DNA of 64,000 bases from Candidatus Bathyarchaeota archaeon (lineage in GTDB: Archaea; Thermoproteota; Bathyarchaeia; Bathyarchaeales; Bathycorpusculaceae), in the NCBI GenBank assembly GCA_026014465.1, contig JAOZID010000004.1, forward strand, positions 1 through 64,000, in the 5' to 3' direction. Below are positions 17,055 to 25,621 of this stretch, one piece after another (within the stretch, counting starts at the first letter, position 1; the number at the start of each line of letters is the position of its first letter). Under the pieces are notes generated by a model, which made no database searches, was not told the origin of the DNA, and was given only the letters and a program-made list of their open reading frames with translations. The translations under genes were made by a program, and so were the position numbers.

Positions 17055-18017
17055 TTATGCGACCTCTACAGCTTCTCCGCGGTATGATTTGGTGACTTTT
17101 TGGAAGAGCTTGACGACATCAAGGCTGCAGAAGAATAGTTTGGTGAGGTATTCGTGTTTGTAGATTTCGATTTGGGCTTTCACGGGTAGGTCGATTTTGG
17201 GGGGTTCAAAGTGGCGCATGACCTCTGAGATTTGGGCACCTTCAACTTTGATGTCCTGTGTGGGGAAGCTTGTTTTTTTGGCGATGTAGTGAAGGTACGT
17301 GTTTTTCCAGTTTAATCCCATGACTTGTGCGGTGACTATGTCGGTGGCTAATGCGTCGGTTCCTGTGAGCATGAGGTTCATTTGGACGGGTTTGCCTTTG
17401 GTTGGTCCGTTGCCTTCGATGCCCGTGCGTGCGTCCATGATGGTGATTTTGGGTTTAAACAGCGTGTAGAGCCTATAGAAAACTTCGGGCAGGTATGGAT
17501 GCAGGTAGATGCGGCGGTTGCTTGGGACGCAACCGAAAAGGTTTTTGAGGGCGCCGCTGTACGCCATGAACTCATGGGTTTTCATCAACGGCAAATCCAC
17601 CACCACATCAGAATCCATCAACGTCTTGGGTAAAAACAACTCTTTAAGCCGCTCGCCCTTGGAGAACTTGACCTTGACAACCTGGTCTTCGGATAGATTA
17701 ACGACTTTGGCGCCTGCTCTTTTGACGGCAGCTTCCATGCCTGTCTTCTCAAATGCCAAACGACAAGGGTAATTAAAGCCGTTGGACTCTCCCACAACAA
17801 CTTCGGAGGCTTTGTCGCGCAAAAGCCCAATGAGTTCCTCGGTGAGTTTTGGGTCGGTGACTACGCCTGGCAGGTACTCGGGGTGGCTCAGGTTAGGCTT
17901 TATGAAAATCCGTTGCTTGCCTTGTAGCTGCGCGTCTTTAACTGCCTGCTGCAGGATATCGCTTACGCTGTGCTCTTTGGTCTTGTAAATTCTGACGGTT
18001 TGCGGTTTAGCGGTCAT
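17055..18017 (-). CDS. DUF362 domain protein
   Basis: 320 aa. IFIKPNLSHPEYLPGVVTDPKL near residue 40, VVVGESNGFNY, a VVDLPLMKTHEFMAYSGALKNLFG block and NRRIYLH are DUF362 landmarks. There is no ferredoxin tail here, unlike many family members. The biochemical role is unknown; roles in Fe-S-linked or cofactor maturation chemistry have been suggested for relatives. The ATG overlaps the stop of the upstream radical SAM gene (ATGA), so the two are cotranscribed and likely work together. Confidence 0.85.
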   Translation of the reverse strand: MTAKPQTVRIYKTKEHSVSDILQQAVKDAQLQGKQRIFIKPNLSHPEYLPGVVTDPKLTEELIGLLRDKASEVVVGESNGFNYPCRLAFEKTGMEAAVKRAGAKVVNLSEDQVVKVKFSKGERLKELFLPKTLMDSDVVVDLPLMKTHEFMAYSGALKNLFGCVPSNRRIYLHPYLPEVFYRLYTLFKPKITIMDARTGIEGNGPTKGKPVQMNLMLTGTDALATDIVTAQVMGLNWKNTYLHYIAKKTSFPTQDIKVEGAQISEVMRHFEPPKIDLPVKAQIEIYKHEYLTKLFFCSLDVVKLFQKVTKSYRGEAVEVA

Positions 18018-19444
18018 GCTGCTGTTGTTTCCTTTGTTTTTTTGCCGTGGGCGCAGCCGGGGTCATCTTGTAGGTAATCGTTGTGGTAGGCGTTGGCTCG
18101 GGCTCGGCATCCTCCGCAGATGTACTTGTAGCTGCAGGTTGCGCAGGCGCCTTTGAGGTTTTTGCGGTCTCTTAGGTCGTTAAACAGGGGGCTGTTAAGC
18201 CAGATGTCTATGAATTTTTCTTTTTTGAGGTTGCCCACGTTCACAGGGAAGAATACGCAGGGGTGGACGACGCCTTGGGGGCTAAGCGAGCAGTAGAGCC
18301 TGCCTGCGCCGCATCCGCCTATGAAGTCTGCGAGGGGAACAGCTTTCTTGCTAACCTTAGCGGTTTGCATGTGCGCCATTGATAAGGTGACTTCGCCTGT
18401 TCCGCTGGGACCTTGACACTGCAACGCGACGCGGGCTAGCTGGGGCGCGGTGGTTAAGATGGTGGTTTTGCAGCCCTTTGACATGCGGTTGAGCAAGTAG
18501 CGCATGAGTTTTTCGCGTTCCTCCGCCGAGAGGTCCTGATCAAAATGCTCTTTAGCCCTGCCTGTAGGGATGAAGTTGAAGTAAGTGAAACGCTCCACAC
18601 CCAAGTCTTCGGCTAACGTGATGATGTCAGGCATCTCAGCGAGGTTATTTTTTGTGGCGGTGGTTGCTATGCACGCGCACAAATCCTCTGCGACCGCGTT
18701 CTTTAATCCCTGCACGGCTTTATCAAACGCGCCTGGAACACCACGGAAGCTGTCATGAGTTGCTGCGGTGGAGCCGTCTATGCTGATTTCCACGTAATGA
18801 ATGCTTGATGCTTTGAGTTTTTTTGCCATTTCCTTGGTGAGCAAGGTGCCGTTGGTGGCTACTGACACGTATAAGCCGCGTTTGACTGCGTGTTCTGCGA
18901 CCTCAAAAAAGTCTTGTCGGCTCAGAGGTTCGCCGCCTGAAAACGCCAACGCCGTCACCCCCGCATCCGCCAACTGGTCCACCACGTCTTTGGCTTCCTC
19001 GGTACTGAGTTCTTGTTCTTCGACGGCGCCGCTTTTGCTGTAACAGTGCTTGCATCTTAGGTTGCATTTATGCGTGAAATCCCAGACAACAAGGAAAGGC
19101 GCGTACAGGCTCAGAGGCTTGCGGATGCCAAAATGCCTAAACGAACGGGCAATATTCAAAACCGCCCTGCGCGCATACGGGTCAGCTAAGAGCTTGTCAA
19201 CTTTCTCGCGTTTAACATTGAGGCTCTTGCGCAAAAACTCTACCCAAAACCCGATAATCCGAGAATACGCGCCGCTGCACTCAGCACATTTAGGGTCAGC
19301 CTTGCCCACGTAATCATCCAACGCCGCCTCCAAAACTGTTCGCCCACACCTCTCACACCTGCGCAACGAAAGCTCCAGCATCTTCTTAGTTGTAGGCATA
19401 CTGATGATGGCGTTCCAAAACCTAACGTGACTCAACAAACTCAA
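18014..19444 (-). CDS. Radical SAM/SPASM protein
   Basis: 476 aa. The N-terminal ~110 residues include a zinc-ribbon-like pair (RCERCGRTV and PKCAECSG). The radical SAM core has HKCNLRCKHCYSK and FSGGEPL, and the C-terminal SPASM domain has GGCGAGRLYC, PCVFFP and CATCSYKYICGGCRARA. SPASM enzymes modify peptides or proteins, or make heme-related cofactors; the target here is unknown. The TTG start at 19444 has a GGGGGAG site 9 nt upstream. A second possible start is the ATG at 19399. Confidence 0.88.
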   Translation of the reverse strand: MSLLSHVRFWNAIISMPTTKKMLELSLRRCERCGRTVLEAALDDYVGKADPKCAECSGAYSRIIGFWVEFLRKSLNVKREKVDKLLADPYARRAVLNIARSFRHFGIRKPLSLYAPFLVVWDFTHKCNLRCKHCYSKSGAVEEQELSTEEAKDVVDQLADAGVTALAFSGGEPLSRQDFFEVAEHAVKRGLYVSVATNGTLLTKEMAKKLKASSIHYVEISIDGSTAATHDSFRGVPGAFDKAVQGLKNAVAEDLCACIATTATKNNLAEMPDIITLAEDLGVERFTYFNFIPTGRAKEHFDQDLSAEEREKLMRYLLNRMSKGCKTTILTTAPQLARVALQCQGPSGTGEVTLSMAHMQTAKVSKKAVPLADFIGGCGAGRLYCSLSPQGVVHPCVFFPVNVGNLKKEKFIDIWLNSPLFNDLRDRKNLKGACATCSYKYICGGCRARANAYHNDYLQDDPGCAHGKKTKETTAA

Positions 19445-19537
19445 AGTAGCGTACTCCCCCGAAACACCAACATATTACATAAAAAAGGCTCCACGCACAT
19501 GTTAAAGATTTCTCTGCGCCTTACCTTGAATGTTTGT

Positions 19538-19869
19538 TCAATGAATGCGGACGGTCTGGGTATAGCTGTTGGTTGTGAGTTGTTTGGCGAAGGCTTTGGC
19601 TCCTTGGATGTTTTGTTGGTTGGGGTGTCCGCGGTTTAGGGCGAGGGATTGTCCTTTGCAGTTGAAGCTATCCCCTGTGGTGTAGTCTTTGTTTTGCAGG
19701 GTCTGCTGCATGGTGGGCTGCATTTGGGTTCTGCGCCGCTGCTGGCTGCGAAAACGGCTGCTTTGGTGCCTGTGCTGGCTGGGAGGTTGTCTATGAACTG
19801 GAGTTTTTTGTGGGGTTTGCCTCCGTAGTTGCCGCTGCCTACAATTAGCAATAACCCTTCATAACCCAC
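19538..19869 (-). pseudogene. Truncated and frameshifted flavodoxin
   Basis: Read on the minus strand, one frame (19869 to about 19720) gives YEGLLLIVGSGNYGGKP and TKAAVFAASSGAEPK, the middle of a flavodoxin. A second frame continues from about 19723 with MQQTLQNKDYTTGDSFNCKG and then NRGHPNQQNIQGAKAFAKQL, the conserved flavodoxin C-terminus. The FMN phosphate loop expected at the N-terminus is missing. A single indel near 19715-19725 plus 5' loss explains this. It may instead be an assembly error for the frame, but the missing N-terminus supports a true pseudogene. Confidence 0.65.
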
Positions 19870-19887
19870 GCGGGTAGCTTGGACACT

Positions 19888-20511
19888 CTATACTCGTTTT
19901 TGGTTTTGGAGGATTTTTTGTGCGGTTTGTAGGTCTTGGGTGGTGTTGATGTTGAGGAGGACTTCGGTTTGTTGGGTGATGATGGCGCTGGTTTCTATTT
20001 TTTCTGGGGTTTGGATTTGGGTTCCGTTGATGATGTTTACGCCTGAGACTGCGTACCAGATGCCTTGGTATTCGTCGGTGCTTGAGATGGAGAGTCCGAG
20101 TTTTTCGCGTTCTTTGATGGGTACGAAAACTGCGAGGAAGTCTTTGCCGCATTTCTCAAATGCGTCTACGACTGTGTCGATGAATTCGCCTGTGACGGCA
20201 GGTAAATCCGCGGGAATTGTCAGCACCGCGTCCATTAGGTCTGCTTGGCGGGTGGCTTGTTTGAGGTCGTTGTGGTAGCCCTTCGCGTCAGTGCACAAAA
20301 TCCTGTAGCCCTTTTCAAGGCAGTGTTGTTGGGTTTGGGGCGTGTTGGGACTGGTTACCACGTAGAACTCGGAGATGTTGTGGGCGTTGGAGACGGCTTG
20401 TGCGACCCAGTCCAGCAATGGTTTGCCCAGAAACGGCAGCAGGGGCTTTTCGGTGGACAGTCCCATGCGTTTGCCTTTGCCGCCAGCCATAATTAGCGCT
20501 GGAATCCTCAA
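19888..20511 (-). CDS. cobY: Adenosylcobinamide-phosphate guanylyltransferase (CobY), copy 1
   Basis: 207 aa. NTP-transferase fold with PALIMAGGKGKRMG, EKPLLPFLGKPLLD and a metal-binding IPADLPAVT. CobY transfers GMP to adenosylcobinamide phosphate in archaea. The start is set at the TTG overlapping the CobS stop (TTGA). Its protein then aligns end to end with copy 2 at 42034, which uses ATGA in the same place. A GTG two codons upstream is an alternative. It is cotranscribed with CobS copy 1. Confidence 0.88.
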   Translation of the reverse strand: MRIPALIMAGGKGKRMGLSTEKPLLPFLGKPLLDWVAQAVSNAHNISEFYVVTSPNTPQTQQHCLEKGYRILCTDAKGYHNDLKQATRQADLMDAVLTIPADLPAVTGEFIDTVVDAFEKCGKDFLAVFVPIKEREKLGLSISSTDEYQGIWYAVSGVNIINGTQIQTPEKIETSAIITQQTEVLLNINTTQDLQTAQKILQNQKRV

Positions 20512-21347
20512 AACCACAGTGCCCCCGCAAACAAGAATCCAGCCAACAGCCACAGCGCCGCCACCAAAACCAGCGATAGTGCCCGCGCAGCCTCATTGGT
20601 AGCTCCAATCATGTCGCCGCAGACCCCGCCAAACACGTAGTTTGCTACGTTACTCATAAGCAACCCAAACACCGCCGTCGCCGCCACAACCAGCACCCCC
20701 GCAACCCCTAGGAGCACAAACCCCACGATTACGGCGGTTGCATAGGCTATGATGTTGATTTTTCGTTTGGCACTGTCTATGAATCGGGCGCCTAAGCCTT
20801 GGTGGGCAGCTTTTCCGCGCCAGACAATTGTTACCATAGAGAGTTTCGCGGCTACTTCTGCGACTATGAGTGCCCTGACAGCCACGTCTAAGCCTAGCAG
20901 GAACAGTCCCAAGACGGCTGCGAATTCTACGGCGAACGCGACCAATGCGCCTTTTTTGGTGACTATCCAGCGGTGCGCGATTTCTTTGCGGTCTTCAAGG
21001 CGCGTAAGCCCCAAAGCGTTGCCTAAATCGACTAGTCCGTCGAAGTGCTGAAACCCCGTGAGAACCAGCAAAAACGCCAACGTCATCGCGGCAGGCAAAA
21101 ACGCACCCAAAAACCCCGCGAACGGAACCGCAACAACCATAGCCGCCAAGCCCAGCAACGCTTGTATGATGATGCCGCATCCCCAAAAATACGCCGCCGC
21201 CAAGCCCCCAATAATCAACCCCGCCGCTGGGAACAGGTACATGCGCCTTGAACTGGTCCAAATAAAATCCTCGGTTTTTGCCAGAGGGATAATCGTTAGG
21301 AACGAGAGCAAATCCCTAAACGTTTTTATAGCATCCATCTTCGACAT
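20508..21347 (-). CDS. cobS: Adenosylcobinamide-GDP ribazoletransferase (CobS), copy 1
   Basis: 279 aa, strongly hydrophobic with about seven membrane segments. CobS joins adenosylcobinamide-GDP with alpha-ribazole phosphate at the membrane. The motif region reads TGFQHFDGLVDLGNALG, where the usual third Asp of DGLxDxxD is Asn; copy 2 at 41270 keeps the Asp. The protein is 24 aa longer than copy 2 and only moderately similar. It has a divergent promoter of ~40 bp shared with the epimerase gene. Altered activity or a different base specificity is possible. Confidence 0.88.
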   Translation of the reverse strand: MSKMDAIKTFRDLLSFLTIIPLAKTEDFIWTSSRRMYLFPAAGLIIGGLAAAYFWGCGIIIQALLGLAAMVVAVPFAGFLGAFLPAAMTLAFLLVLTGFQHFDGLVDLGNALGLTRLEDRKEIAHRWIVTKKGALVAFAVEFAAVLGLFLLGLDVAVRALIVAEVAAKLSMVTIVWRGKAAHQGLGARFIDSAKRKINIIAYATAVIVGFVLLGVAGVLVVAATAVFGLLMSNVANYVFGGVCGDMIGATNEAARALSLVLVAALWLLAGFLFAGALWF

Positions 21348-21386
21348 ATACCCTATTCACACATTACATAGGCATATAGATTTATC

Positions 21387-22331
21387 GTGAGCATGAGCTT
21401 CATGACACATATCAAAGGAAAAAACATCCTAGTAACTGGGGGCGCAGGATTCATAGGGTTCCACCTATGCAAGAAACTTTGTGAGTTAGGCGCAAACGTA
21501 ACCATCTATGATAATTTATCCAGTGGCAGACAAGAAAACGTGGATGACTTGCCCGACGCCAAATTCGTCAAAGGCGACATACTTAACCTGCAGCAGCTTC
21601 TTGACCTGCCCAAGTACGACATCATTTACCATTTAGCTGCCCAAGTTGTCGTGCCCTACAGCATGGAAAACCCCACATCCGATTTTGAAACCAACGCGCA
21701 CGGAACCGTAAACGTTTTGGAAAAAGCCCGCAAAGACAAAAGCCGCCTCGTCTTCTCCAGCACCGCCGCAGTCTACGGCAACCCCACAATGTTCCCCACC
21801 CCCGAATCCTACGGCTTCCACCCGTTCTCGTGCTACGGCTTATCCAAAGTCGTCGGCGAACAATACTGCCAAATCTACACCCTCCAATACGGCTTAGACA
21901 TCACAGTTTTCCGTTTCGCTAACGTGTACGGCTCCAGGTGCCATGGCGTCATAAACGATTTCATGGATAAGCTGCAGAAGAACCCTGAAAAACTTGAAAT
22001 CATCGGCACAGGGGAGCAGGCACGCGATTTTGTCCATGTTTTTGACGTTGTGGAAGCGCTGGTTCTGGGCACAGAAGAAAAAGCCACAGGCAAAACCTTC
22101 AATTTAGGTTTTGGAAAAACCACCAAAATCATCGACCTCGCACATATGATGTTAACAATCCTTAACCTTGCAGACAAAACCGTGGTCACAACTACGGGGC
22201 AGTCCTGGCAAGGCGACATCAGCACTATCTGGTTTGACATAACCAAAGCCCAAAAAGAACTAAACTGGACACCCAAAATCAGCATAGAAGACCACCTGCA
22301 AAAGTTAATCGCTGAGAGGAATATGCTTTGA
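21387..22331 (+). CDS. NAD-dependent sugar epimerase/dehydratase
   Basis: 314 aa extended short-chain dehydrogenase. VTGGAGFIGFHLCKKL binds NAD, and SCYGLSKVVGEQYC holds the catalytic Tyr and Lys. It resembles UDP-glucose/galactose 4-epimerases. It probably supplies a nucleotide sugar for the surrounding glycosyltransferases or a glycolipid headgroup. A TATA-like CATATAGATT lies at about 21373-21382. ATG at 21393 or 21402 are alternative starts to the GTG at 21387. It overlaps the next gene as TTGA. Confidence 0.87.
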   Translation: MSMSFMTHIKGKNILVTGGAGFIGFHLCKKLCELGANVTIYDNLSSGRQENVDDLPDAKFVKGDILNLQQLLDLPKYDIIYHLAAQVVVPYSMENPTSDFETNAHGTVNVLEKARKDKSRLVFSSTAAVYGNPTMFPTPESYGFHPFSCYGLSKVVGEQYCQIYTLQYGLDITVFRFANVYGSRCHGVINDFMDKLQKNPEKLEIIGTGEQARDFVHVFDVVEALVLGTEEKATGKTFNLGFGKTTKIIDLAHMMLTILNLADKTVVTTTGQSWQGDISTIWFDITKAQKELNWTPKISIEDHLQKLIAERNML

Positions 22332-23203
22332 CGCCAACGCCAGCCAAAGGCCTCATGGCTCTTCTACGGTTACCCTACTGGATGATGACAGGCGGCTTGG
22401 CGCTGTTAACGGCTTTTGCCATCGTCAAAGACATCATCGAACCCACAACAGCACTGCTCATTTTCTTTTCCATGGCATTCATAACCTCCGCAGGCTTTGC
22501 AATAAACGACTACTTCGACAAGGAAAGCGACGCCGTAATTAAGCCTCAACGCCCCATTCCCTCAGGCGCCCTAACCTTGGGGCAAGTAGCCGCGATTTCC
22601 GCGTTCCTATTCGCTTTGGGACTACTGTTGGGGGCATTAATCAACTCTTTAAGCCTGATTATACTGGCGATAGATTCGGGCTTGCTTTTGGTTTACTCCA
22701 CTATGGTGAAGCGCAAATCAGGGTTTATAGCTAACATGCTTGTGGGTGTTTTGACTGGGACGGCGTTTTTGTTTGGTGAAGCAGCCGTTTCAGGCGGGAT
22801 AACCTTGGCGTCTTTGAGTTTGTATCCTATAGCGTTTGGAACAATCGGCGGCAATGTTCTGCGTGATGTGCTAAGCCTTGAAGGAGATTCAAAAGTGGGT
22901 TATCCTACTTTGCCCCAGAGAATCGGCAACCCTGGCGCAGTAAAAGTGGGTGCGTTCTTCTTTACGGCTTGTGGCGTTTTGGCTCCGCTTCCGTTTTTGA
23001 TAGGCGAATTTAGCGTGTTCTACTTGCCGCTTATCTTACTTTGGAGTGTTTTGCTGCTTTACTCGTCTGCGCGGCTAATAACCTCCGCCCCCACGGTTGA
23101 GAACGTGCGCAAGTACGAACGCATGGTCACCATGTCCATGATGCTGCTACCGCTCTCGCTAATTGTTGAAGCCCTCTCGCCGTTGCTTGGAGGACTCCTA
23201 TGA
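22328..23203 (+). CDS. UbiA-family prenyltransferase, probably digeranylgeranylglyceryl-phosphate synthase
   Basis: 291 aa with about eight membrane helices. The first Asp motif reads NDYFDKESDAVIKPQRPIPSG and the second is DVLSLEGDSKVGYPTLPQRIG, both typical of UbiA enzymes. In archaea the common family member adds the second geranylgeranyl chain to the ether-lipid core; that assignment here is inferred from taxon and from the neighbouring lipid-type radical SAM gene. It starts at TTG overlapping the epimerase stop and overlaps the next gene by 4 bp. Confidence 0.85.
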   Translation: MTPTPAKGLMALLRLPYWMMTGGLALLTAFAIVKDIIEPTTALLIFFSMAFITSAGFAINDYFDKESDAVIKPQRPIPSGALTLGQVAAISAFLFALGLLLGALINSLSLIILAIDSGLLLVYSTMVKRKSGFIANMLVGVLTGTAFLFGEAAVSGGITLASLSLYPIAFGTIGGNVLRDVLSLEGDSKVGYPTLPQRIGNPGAVKVGAFFFTACGVLAPLPFLIGEFSVFYLPLILLWSVLLLYSSARLITSAPTVENVRKYERMVTMSMMLLPLSLIVEALSPLLGGLL

Positions 23204-24657
23204 AAACCCAAAGCATCTGCCCCATCTGCCAAAAAAAAATTGACGCCCAGCTAACCCTCAAAGACGGCAAAATCATCATAACCAAAACCTGCAAAGAACA
23301 CGGAACCTTCACCGCCACCCACTGGCAAAGCCCCTCCGTCTACAACTTTACCGAAGAACACGACTATTTCAAGCATTTTCCAGAATCCGCCGCCCACAAA
23401 CTCCCCGAAAGTTGCCCCTACACCTGCAGCACCTGCAAATCACACGTCTCCAACACCGTTATAGGCGTTATAGACGTAACCAAAGAATGCAACATCAAAT
23501 GCCCCATTTGCTTCTCCACGTTTAGCGACCACATCGTCGACTACGAACCCACCCGCCAAGAACTCAATGATGTCCTTGAGTTCCTTAGCAAACAAAACCC
23601 CAAACCCCCAGCCATATTGTTCTCAGGCGGCGAACCTTTAGAGCGCAAGGATATGCCTGAAATAATCGGCGTAGCTCACAAGCTAAAGTTCATGACGATT
23701 CTGGCAACTAACGGCATCAACTTGGCACAAGACCCTGAACTGGCAGCGCGGCTCAAAGAGAACGGCTTAAACATCGTGTATTTGCAGTTTGACACGTTTA
23801 GCGATGAAACTTACATGAAGATTCGCGGCAAGAAACTGTTGCAGCTCAAATACAAAGCTATTGAGGTTTGCCGAAAACTCGACATGGAAGTCATATTAGT
23901 CACCACGCTCATGAACGGCTTTAACGACCATGAAGTTGGCAAAATCATCAAATTCGCCGCAGCCAACACCGACATCATACGCGGCTTGATTTTCCAGCCC
24001 ATCGCTTTTACGGGGCGCGCGACGGATAACCCTTTTCAGGAAGCTTGGCGGGACTGGCAGTTCGCAGAGCAAGTGGAAACCCAAACAGGCGGCGAGGTCA
24101 AAACCTCAGACTTGTTCCCGCTATCCGTGATGAGCTCGCCCATTAAGATTATGCGCAAGTTCATGAAAAAACCGTGGCCGCTGTTCTCCTGTAGCCCGCA
24201 CTGTGGCATCGTAAATTGGGTGTACGTTTCTAAAAGCGGCAAGATGATTCCCATTAACCACTTCGTGAATTTTGGCAAGTTTTTCAAAGGTATCTTAAAG
24301 CTCTCTAAAAGTGCACAGGTACAAGGCAAACTCTCCATCATGGCAACCCTGTTCATGTCCTCCATGCTCTCCATGAACATGCTCCTAGTCACCAAAGAAG
24401 TCGGCATCTTTACACTCATGAAAGCCATACTCAAAATGTTCGTCGCCCCCAGCTACCAATCCCTAGGACCCATACGCCGCCGTATATTCCTGCTTGGCTG
24501 CATGGCATTCATGGACCCCTACACCTTCGACGTAAACCGAGTCAAACGATGCGTCGTCCACTACGTCACCCCCAACCTCAAAATCATACCCTTCTGCGCC
24601 TACAACAACATCCACCGCATAGACACCGAAGAAACCTACGCCCAAAAACAACACTAG
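23200..24657 (+). CDS. Radical SAM protein resembling tetraether lipid synthase (Tes)
   Basis: 485 aa. An N-terminal zinc-ribbon-like region (CPICQKKI, CKEHGTF) is followed by CPYTCSTCKSH, a radical SAM motif TKECNIKCPICFS and LFSGGEPLER. Cys-rich order and length fit the archaeal MJ0619/Tes family, which couples the ends of archaeol chains to make macrocyclic or tetraether lipids. Its overlap with a UbiA gene supports a lipid role. Other members of this broad family have other or unknown functions, so the specific name is an inference. Confidence 0.7.
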   Translation: MKTQSICPICQKKIDAQLTLKDGKIIITKTCKEHGTFTATHWQSPSVYNFTEEHDYFKHFPESAAHKLPESCPYTCSTCKSHVSNTVIGVIDVTKECNIKCPICFSTFSDHIVDYEPTRQELNDVLEFLSKQNPKPPAILFSGGEPLERKDMPEIIGVAHKLKFMTILATNGINLAQDPELAARLKENGLNIVYLQFDTFSDETYMKIRGKKLLQLKYKAIEVCRKLDMEVILVTTLMNGFNDHEVGKIIKFAAANTDIIRGLIFQPIAFTGRATDNPFQEAWRDWQFAEQVETQTGGEVKTSDLFPLSVMSSPIKIMRKFMKKPWPLFSCSPHCGIVNWVYVSKSGKMIPINHFVNFGKFFKGILKLSKSAQVQGKLSIMATLFMSSMLSMNMLLVTKEVGIFTLMKAILKMFVAPSYQSLGPIRRRIFLLGCMAFMDPYTFDVNRVKRCVVHYVTPNLKIIPFCAYNNIHRIDTEETYAQKQH

Positions 24658-24701
24658 CCTGCCGCCCCTTCTCTTTGGGCTGCTTCTTTTTCTTGTTTTT
24701 G

Positions 24702-25061
24702 TTATTGTTGGGTTTTTGTTTTTGCTATGGCTTCTTTTATTTCCGTAAGTATTGCTACTTCTCTGATGGTGGTTGGTTTGTTGGTGGCTTTTAGGACGGT
24801 TCTTTCTTGCCATCCACATTTGCGGCATTCGTATTTAGGCGGCGTTAGCCCCATATGCGCGGACATGTCCCCTGTCATAGAGCCTGCTCTGTGGACAATT
24901 GGGCTTTTGCATTTAGGACAAACCTGCAAATCAACATACTTTTTCTCTTTAGCTAATTCATCTAAAGCCTCAACTAACTCTGGCAAAACATCACTTTCAA
25001 CAACTGGTTCTAAAACAATAGTTTGTCTCTTTTTCTTCTTTTTCCTAGGCGCCTTAGACAT
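24702..25061 (-). CDS. Zinc-ribbon protein
   Basis: 119 aa from the second Met. A very basic N-terminus (KAPRKKKKKRQ), an acidic helix, then a zinc ribbon made of CPKC and CRKC, about 35 residues apart. The pattern CPKCKSPIVHRAGSMTGDMS suggests a nucleic-acid-associated or ribosome-associated factor common in archaea, but I do not recognise a named family. It converges with the radical SAM gene. Confidence 0.7.
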   Translation of the reverse strand: MSKAPRKKKKKRQTIVLEPVVESDVLPELVEALDELAKEKKYVDLQVCPKCKSPIVHRAGSMTGDMSAHMGLTPPKYECRKCGWQERTVLKATNKPTTIREVAILTEIKEAIAKTKTQQ

Positions 25062-25108
25062 AGAAATCCACATAACTAAAATATTAAAAAGCAGCTAAAA
25101 AGCTTGTT

Positions 25109-25621
25109 TTATTCAACTTGTATGCTTAGGCTGCAGTATTTGCCTGTGAATTCGTAGGTGCTGCTTTTTGGGTTTTGCATCCACAACTCAAACAGGGCAT
25201 CGTAGGTTCCAGCTTGGTTGAATGATATGGTCGCGGTTTCTTGCCATGTTTCCCCGTCCTGTAAGGTGAGGCTGAAGGTTTGGGTGGGCTGGATATCAAG
25301 GGGCAGGGTGTAGTTGCTGTTCTGTGCTGTTTTGATGTGTATTTGGTAGGTTGTGGTGTTGCCCATGTGGTTTTCGACGTTGAGGTAGACGAGGGCGGAT
25401 TCGTTGGTTGGGAGTTGTTCGGGGTAAGCGGATGCTTGTTTTTGGCTGTCGAGCAGGTACATGGAGACGTAGCCTTCCTGCGGCGGAGTGAGCGCTACGG
25501 CGTAGACTGCAAGTAAAGCAGAGGCTAAAATAAGAGATATTGCAACGGCTAGTATGTAGGTGTCTTTGTTGCTTTTCAGGTTCAAACTTCGAAGAGTCGT
25601 GGTTGTTTGGTTGATTTTCAC
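25109..25621 (-). CDS. DUF1616-type membrane protein
   Basis: 170 aa. One membrane helix (~25-45) and an extracellular beta-sandwich with the DUF1616 pattern YPEQLPTNESALVYLNVENHMGNTTTYQIHI and a closing GTYDALFELW. It is found near glycosyltransferases in many archaea; its function is unknown. The GTG start overlaps the stop of the glycosyltransferase upstream (GTGA), so the two are a coupled pair. Confidence 0.8.
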   Translation of the reverse strand: MKINQTTTTLRSLNLKSNKDTYILAVAISLILASALLAVYAVALTPPQEGYVSMYLLDSQKQASAYPEQLPTNESALVYLNVENHMGNTTTYQIHIKTAQNSNYTLPLDIQPTQTFSLTLQDGETWQETATISFNQAGTYDALFELWMQNPKSSTYEFTGKYCSLSIQVE

